From positions 92,322,170-92,386,169 of the forward strand of contig NC_134834.1 in assembly GCF_004210375.1 (NCBI RefSeq): a stretch of DNA of 64,000 nt, written 5' to 3'. This DNA is from Tachypleus tridentatus. Lineage: Eukaryota > Arthropoda > Merostomata > Xiphosura > Limulidae. A program made the translations under genes and the position numbers. Position 1 is the stretch's first letter; each line of letters starts with the position of its first letter. Shown here piece after piece: positions 63,501 through 64,000 of this stretch. Under the pieces are notes generated by a model. The model saw nothing but the letters and a program-made list of their open reading frames with translations, made no database searches and was not told the origin of the DNA.

Positions 63501-64000
63501 GAATTATCTCTGTAAAATAGGCTTTACGTGTTAGTTTAAATTAGTAAATGTTTTATATACGTATATATTTATCGTTATTTATATAAACATATACTTACTG
63601 GCCACCACATTGACATCATGCACGTGTTCTTCAGTTAAATCAACTAACCAGGCATTCCTTTCAAACTCATTTCGGAGCATTTCCTTCCTAACAGCCGACC
63701 CGCACAGGCGATAAATCCCAACAGTGGTTAGCCCACGGGACTCGACTTCATCAATACACCTCTTCATAATTAGTGGCACACCCAAGCTAGAGTTTTCTCT
63801 TGCGATGATAGTTTCCAGGTCTACTCCGAACACCCCACTGGAAGTGGGTGCCGGGATCCTCTCCAGTATTTGCCTGAGATGTGTGAAATGCAGCTTGAGG
63901 TAAAGGGTTCCTCGTGGTTCCAGCTTCAGTGCTAGACTGTGGGTAGATCCTTTCTTATGCATATTGAGATGTACGGTACCTTTGTAACATAGCTTGTGAC
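45382..64000 (-). CDS. RhoGAP100F: RhoGAP protein of the syd-1/RhoGAP100F/SYDE group, C-terminal four exons (5' partial)
   Basis: Four minus-strand exons, in order >64000-63599, 54913-54753, 53770-53572 and 45521-45382, join in matching phases (1, 0, 1) to one product. It reads from the end of a C2-like region (SLALKLEPRGTLYLKL) into a RhoGAP domain: arginine finger in GIYRLCGS, then VVANILKDYLRELPEPLF and YQNLAVCFGPIVM, all hallmark blocks. It ends in an acidic Ser-rich tail and ESAC-stop. RhoGAPs stimulate GTP hydrolysis by Rho-family GTPases; syd-1 relatives organise presynaptic active zones. Assignment to that group rests on the C2-RhoGAP order and the LEPRGTLYLKL motif, recalled from memory. 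Introns are 8685, 982 and 8050 bp and full of repeats. The 5' exons lie beyond the window. Confidence 0.85.
45737..49061. repeat. 44-bp intronic satellite, ~75 copies, with higher-order structure
   Basis: Units of about 44 bp: 'ctagatggagataacgttat' then 'tataaagaagtgaactaaag', with a second subtype 'gacgttgttataaagaactg' + 'aaataaactgac'. Subtypes alternate in 2- and 3-unit patterns. A block from about 46207 is repeated from about 47394: 'ataactgaaataaactgtct' at 46321 and 47508, and 'tgtcccaatt' at 46731 and 47918, both exactly 1187 bp apart (27 units). The right end, from 48655, is a separate homogeneous run with 'gatggggttgtcataaagaa'. The whole array lies inside the last intron of the RhoGAP gene. 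Confidence 0.96.
49062..49516. other. Intronic AT-rich DNA
   Basis: No element or coding frame recognised between the satellite and a SINE-B fragment. Confidence 0.5.
49517..49605 (+). mobile_element. SINE-B fragment
   Basis: A-box 'tgtcacagcggtaaaac', 'gaggacttatgtt', B-box 'gggtctcgatacc', then 'ttcagtgggtaga' and a (gttt)n run. The LINE-like tail is lost. Diverged. Confidence 0.6.
49990..50122. mobile_element. Penelope-like element end in fold-back arrangement
   Basis: A perfect 23-bp inverted repeat joins 50022-50044 and 50100-50122 (core ctcagaacggctggtatg), with a 55-bp loop containing 'ggtcaaaacgttgttctc'. The left arm continues as the complement of a Penelope-type tail ('gatgacgaaaaactcact'). 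The loop is a decayed version of the ribozyme-like motif better preserved at 57691-57732. Confidence 0.72.
50131..50370 (-). mobile_element. SINE-A copy, diverged
   Basis: On the minus strand the tail 'gtagctttgcgcgaaattcc', the middle domain ('ccaagagttatcggtgg') and a decayed B-box region are visible. It begins within 10 bp of the Penelope fold-back. Confidence 0.85.
50371..50779. other. Intronic AT-rich DNA
   Basis: No element or coding frame recognised over about 410 bp. Confidence 0.5.
50780..51854 (+). mobile_element. Tc1-like transposon, both ends present (~1075 bp)
   Basis: The left terminus CATGGCCAAAAGTATGTG (from 50785) and the right terminus 'ccacatacttttggccatg' are complementary. 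TA dinucleotides lie just outside, though a short extra TG makes the right edge uncertain by a few bases. It is shorter than an intact Tc1 element (about 1.6 kb). The leader matches the fragment at 30177-30360, so the window holds two copies of one family. Confidence 0.93.
50899..51735 (+). pseudogene. Tc1-like transposase pseudogene
   Basis: The N-terminal MSCTKELSDFQ is followed by a scrambled stretch, then the DNA-binding motif RSGRPHKFTERDRRAMKRI, then RRLEWCKAHWTLEQWKCVLW with the first catalytic Asp in WSDESRF. A stop follows at once (SRFTI-stop). In other frames come FQHDNAHVHEARF (second Asp) and SPDLDPIEHLWDE (catalytic Glu). Several stops, at least two frameshifts and a deletion after the first Asp make it non-functional. 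Confidence 0.92.
51855..52088. other. Short unannotated intronic stretch
   Basis: Nothing recognised. Confidence 0.5.
52089..52222 (-). mobile_element. SINE-A fragment, 5' half only
   Basis: The minus-strand head ('ggtccggcatggcc'), a B-box 'gggttcgaatccc' and the start of the middle domain are present; the tail is missing. A short deletion removes part of the anticodon-arm region. Confidence 0.85.
52223..53571. other. Intronic DNA, nothing recognised
   Basis: About 1.35 kb of AT-rich DNA between a SINE fragment and the RhoGAP exon. No repeat or coding potential seen. Confidence 0.5.
53572..53770 (-). CDS. RhoGAP100F: RhoGAP gene exon: C-terminal part of RhoGAP domain
   Basis: The acceptor ttttctag at 53771 opens in phase 0 with CAVLCLMDHLKRVISHSER, then NKVTYQNLAVCFGPIVM, which includes the conserved Asn of the RhoGAP fold, and VFRYIMNIWPAHR. 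The proposed donor GGG|GTTTGT at 53571 leaves phase 1, which fits the next exon exactly; it is a weak donor, and an alternative reading simply stops at Gly-Leu-stop. Confidence 0.88.
53901..54016 (-). mobile_element. SINE-B copy, diverged
   Basis: On the minus strand: 'aagccccccagtgattc', a decayed A-box side, 'gggcttcgatactcgtgg', 'gcgcacagattcc' and a worn tail. It sits in the 982-bp intron of the RhoGAP gene. Confidence 0.72.
54097..54175 (-). mobile_element. SINE-B fragment
   Basis: The minus strand shows 'gggtttgactgcccacagtg', 'ggcagaacacaatagctc' and 'attgtgcagctttggg'. Head truncated. Less than 100 bp from the previous SINE-B in the same small intron. Confidence 0.65.
54753..54913 (-). 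CDS. RhoGAP100F: RhoGAP gene exon: middle of RhoGAP domain
   Basis: A pyrimidine-rich acceptor (ttttgtttcag) precedes 161 nt beginning ATATCC. With the phase-1 A of the previous exon this makes Asn-Ile-Leu-Lys-Asp-Tyr. Contents: ILKDYLRELPEPLFTKSVFG, CQPDDPEGN and ILDCLPKVNR. The donor GTAAGG leaves phase 0. The match to the conserved LK.YLRELPEPL block is strong. Confidence 0.94.
54914..55583. other. Intronic DNA, nothing recognised
   Basis: Start of the 8.7-kb RhoGAP intron as seen from the downstream exon. No element recognised. Confidence 0.5.
55584..55850. repeat. 33-bp minisatellite, 8 copies
   Basis: 'gacatgatagtaacatactt' + 'tttacactgctaa' repeats at exactly 33 bp ('atgatag' at 55608, 55641, 55674). 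Because 33 is a multiple of 3, the minus strand encodes an 11-residue periodic frame (SSVKSMLLSCL). Only a few substitutions separate copies. No sign of a real gene. Confidence 0.96.
55932..56759 (+). mobile_element. Penelope-like retroelement, 5'-truncated, with target duplication
   Basis: An 828-bp insertion flanked by the 10-bp duplication ataacgaatt (55922-55931 and 56760-56769). Its ends include a 15-bp perfect inverted repeat, tgtattctcaagacg (55937) and its complement (56712-56726). It contains coding remnants of the reverse-transcriptase C-terminus and GIY-YIG endonuclease, a decayed ribozyme-like motif at 56632-56670 and the tail 'caagtgggttcctcgtcatc'. The inverted copy of the tail at the 5' end is typical of Penelope insertions. 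Confidence 0.85.
55966..56540 (+). pseudogene. Penelope-like RT C-terminus and GIY-YIG endonuclease remnant
   Basis: The frame near 55966 reads LIKEINDEINKIKQHFI, and further on VPHVLDISEKITNIWKKQ, a motif common before the endonuclease of Penelope-like elements. Around 56317 comes YIGETSRKMETRF, the second half of the GIY-YIG signature, followed by HVSEHCKSNKHNITIENIH, KRKIKEALLI and QLKPKLNQYKGTPLYL. Stops and frameshifts are scattered (K-stop after TRF, stop after ALLI). The GIY half is lost and the polymerase core is absent. Confidence 0.85.
56770..57676. other. Intronic AT-rich DNA
   Basis: About 900 bp between the two Penelope-derived insertions; no feature recognised. Confidence 0.5.
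57691..57732 (+). ncRNA. Candidate type-I hammerhead ribozyme
   Basis: Core boxes CTGACGA (57697-57703, CUGANGA) and GAAAC (57719-57723) flank a stem GACC/GGTC with a GAAGAA loop. The six bases before the first box (gtgaac) pair with gttcgc at 57727-57732, including one G-U, as stem I. Stem III would be only AC/GT, with the cleavage-site U following. Such minimal stem III hammerheads, proposed to act as dimers, are known from Penelope-like elements. An unpaired U before stem II is a deviation. Activity is untested. Confidence 0.62.
57691..57817 (+). mobile_element. 127-bp Penelope-end insertion with 14-bp target duplication
   Basis: The sequence between two copies of ataagctaccttat (57677-57690 and 57818-57831) is a minimal insertion. 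It starts with the ribozyme-like motif and ends with the Penelope tail 'ctacaagtgggttttctcg' + 'acatcactg'. It has no coding sequence. It resembles the last part of the element at 55932-56759, but its motif is much better preserved. Confidence 0.86.
57832..58594. other. Intronic AT-rich DNA
   Basis: No element recognised. A polypyrimidine stretch at about 58225-58250 is simple sequence. Confidence 0.5.
58607..58879 (+). mobile_element. SINE-A copy with 12-bp target duplication
   Basis: The head starts inside the usual ggcccggc (truncated to 'catggccaagcgtgtt') and contains a perfect B-box, GGGTTCGAATCCC. The middle domain and tail 'gtagctttgcgcgaaatt' are intact, with an A-rich end. The duplication aagagtgcagca is at 58595-58606 and 58880-58891. 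It appears young. Confidence 0.96.
59124..59238 (-). mobile_element. SINE-B copy with 12-bp target duplication
   Basis: A complete SINE-B of about 115 bp on the minus strand: 'agcccccaagtggctcagtg', 'gtggacgtacaatgc', B-box 'gggttttgatacccg', 'tgggcagagcacagatag' and a short tail. Target duplication ttacgcttatgc at 59112-59123 and 59239-59250. This defines the family's ends best. Confidence 0.93.
59355..59437 (+). mobile_element. SINE-B copy, 5'-truncated
   Basis: From 'ctctagaaaatgagtttcg' through 'atacccgtgatgggcagagc', 'agctcattgtgtag' to 'ttaattataaaaacaa'. The tRNA-like 5' half is missing. Confidence 0.82.
59660..59978. repeat. Degenerate tandem repeat, irregular period
   Basis: Imperfect units share 'gttagaattct', 'cagttatcagag' and 'gatggatgattg', for example at 59660-59720, 59797-59840 and 59865-59945. 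Similar words resume after the SINE-C, near 60258-60310. Spacing is irregular, so it is an old decayed array. Confidence 0.6.
59979..60258 (+). mobile_element. SINE-C copy (different tRNA-like head, SINE-A-like body)
   Basis: The head 'gacctcgtggttggcgtaac' with 'ggttcatgtcc' as a B-box differs from SINE-A. The body still aligns to the SINE-A middle domain ('aacccatgagttggtggtgg', 'ctagctgcctta', 'ctagtct') and the tail 'tatgtagctttgcgcga'. It interrupts the degenerate repeat. Confidence 0.75.
60702..61190 (+). mobile_element. SINE-C copy interrupted by an inverted SINE-A-like fragment
   Basis: The head 'gtggcctagtggctagtgtg' with B-box-like 'ggattcgtggtttgtagc' begins at 60702. From about 60833 to 61026 the sequence turns to a minus-strand SINE-A body and head ('gtagctagtcactaccaccc', 'cgaacagaggaattgaccg'). 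Plus-strand body words resume at 61073 ('agtccaagagttgg') and the tail at 61165 ('tatagctttgcagg'). Confidence 0.65.
61214..61493 (+). mobile_element. SINE-A copy, full length, near-consensus
   Basis: It matches the copy at 29344-29621 closely over its whole length, from ggcccggcatggccaagc to 'gtgcgaaattcaagaaac' and (aaac)n. Flanks atttctgaattt (61202-61213) and atttctgatttt (61494-61505) form a target duplication with one mismatch. It is one of the youngest copies here. Confidence 0.95.
61506..63185. other. Intronic AT-rich DNA
   Basis: 1.7 kb with no confident feature. A stretch near 62340-62365 ('aatccaaacgaaccgttta') recalls the Penelope tail at 57755-57775 but is too short to call. An 85-codon minus frame at 61650-61907 has no recognisable motif. 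Confidence 0.5.
63196..63307 (-). mobile_element. SINE-B copy with 10-bp target duplication
   Basis: The minus strand shows 'cagcggtatgtctgcggact', 'tacaacgctaaaaacc', B-box 'ggtttcgatacccg', 'tgggcagagcacagatag' and the tail 'agctttgtgctaaattg'. Target duplication agatgtcgaa at 63186-63195 and 63308-63317. It is shortened by about 15 bp at its 5' end. It lies about 290 bp from the RhoGAP splice donor. Confidence 0.92.
63318..63598. other. Intronic DNA adjoining the RhoGAP donor site
   Basis: AT-rich, nothing else recognised; ends at the GTAAGT donor read on the minus strand. Confidence 0.6.
63599..64000 (-). CDS. RhoGAP100F: RhoGAP gene exon: C2 end and first half of RhoGAP domain
   Basis: The frame is open through to the window edge (HKLCYKGTVHLN precedes the Met at 63962), so the exon begins outside. 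It carries PTSSGVFGVDLETI (start of RhoGAP), the catalytic arginine in GIYRLCGS, and LTEEHVHDVNVVA. The donor GTAAGT follows codon position 1 at 63599. The 13 residues after VVA in the raw frame are intron. Confidence 0.92.

Overview
This is an animal nuclear window, AT-rich and dominated by repeats, with one recognisable host gene. The intron-split RhoGAP gene, long introns, tRNA-derived SINEs, Tc1/mariner/Tigger transposons and Penelope-like elements all indicate a metazoan. The SINE with a TGGCCAAGCGTG A-box and the short SINE containing 'ctctgcccaccacgggtatc' are ones I associate from memory with horseshoe crabs (Xiphosura). A chelicerate, probably a horseshoe crab, is therefore an inference from memory and has not been tested.

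Layout. 1-26403: one uninterrupted satellite of about 445 monomers of ~59 bp, running off the left edge; its right third is older, more diverged and carries higher-order duplications. 26838-29295: two ~405-bp units followed by a 124-bp satellite (~14 copies) that looks amplified from the start of that larger unit. 29296-29732: a SINE inserted inside another SINE, each with its own target-site duplication. 30177-37444: Tc1, mariner and Tigger relics, a 32-bp minisatellite and SINEs in otherwise featureless AT-rich DNA. 37569-40199: a nearly full-length Tigger/pogo transposon with TIRs, TA duplications, a 149-bp intron, two frameshifts and a mutated catalytic Asp. 40202-45381: gene-poor DNA with SINEs and two short tandem arrays.

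45382-64000 (minus strand): the 3' part of a RhoGAP gene of the syd-1/RhoGAP100F/SYDE group. Four coding exons with matching splice phases give the end of a C2 domain, a RhoGAP domain with its arginine finger, and a short acidic/Ser-rich C-terminus; the 5' part lies beyond the right edge. The 8.0-kb last intron holds a ~75-copy 44-bp satellite, a Tc1 relic, a fold-back Penelope end and SINEs. The 8.7-kb intron between the first two visible exons holds a 33-bp minisatellite, a Penelope-like element with GIY-YIG coding remnants, a 127-bp insertion carrying a candidate hammerhead ribozyme flanked by a 14-bp duplication, and many SINEs.

The most interesting signals are the 127-bp ribozyme-bearing insertion, the SINE families that share a tail (and in two cases a middle) but have different tRNA-like heads, and the higher-order structure of the 59-bp and 44-bp satellites. 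No rRNA gene, independent tRNA gene, CRISPR array or viral gene was seen.
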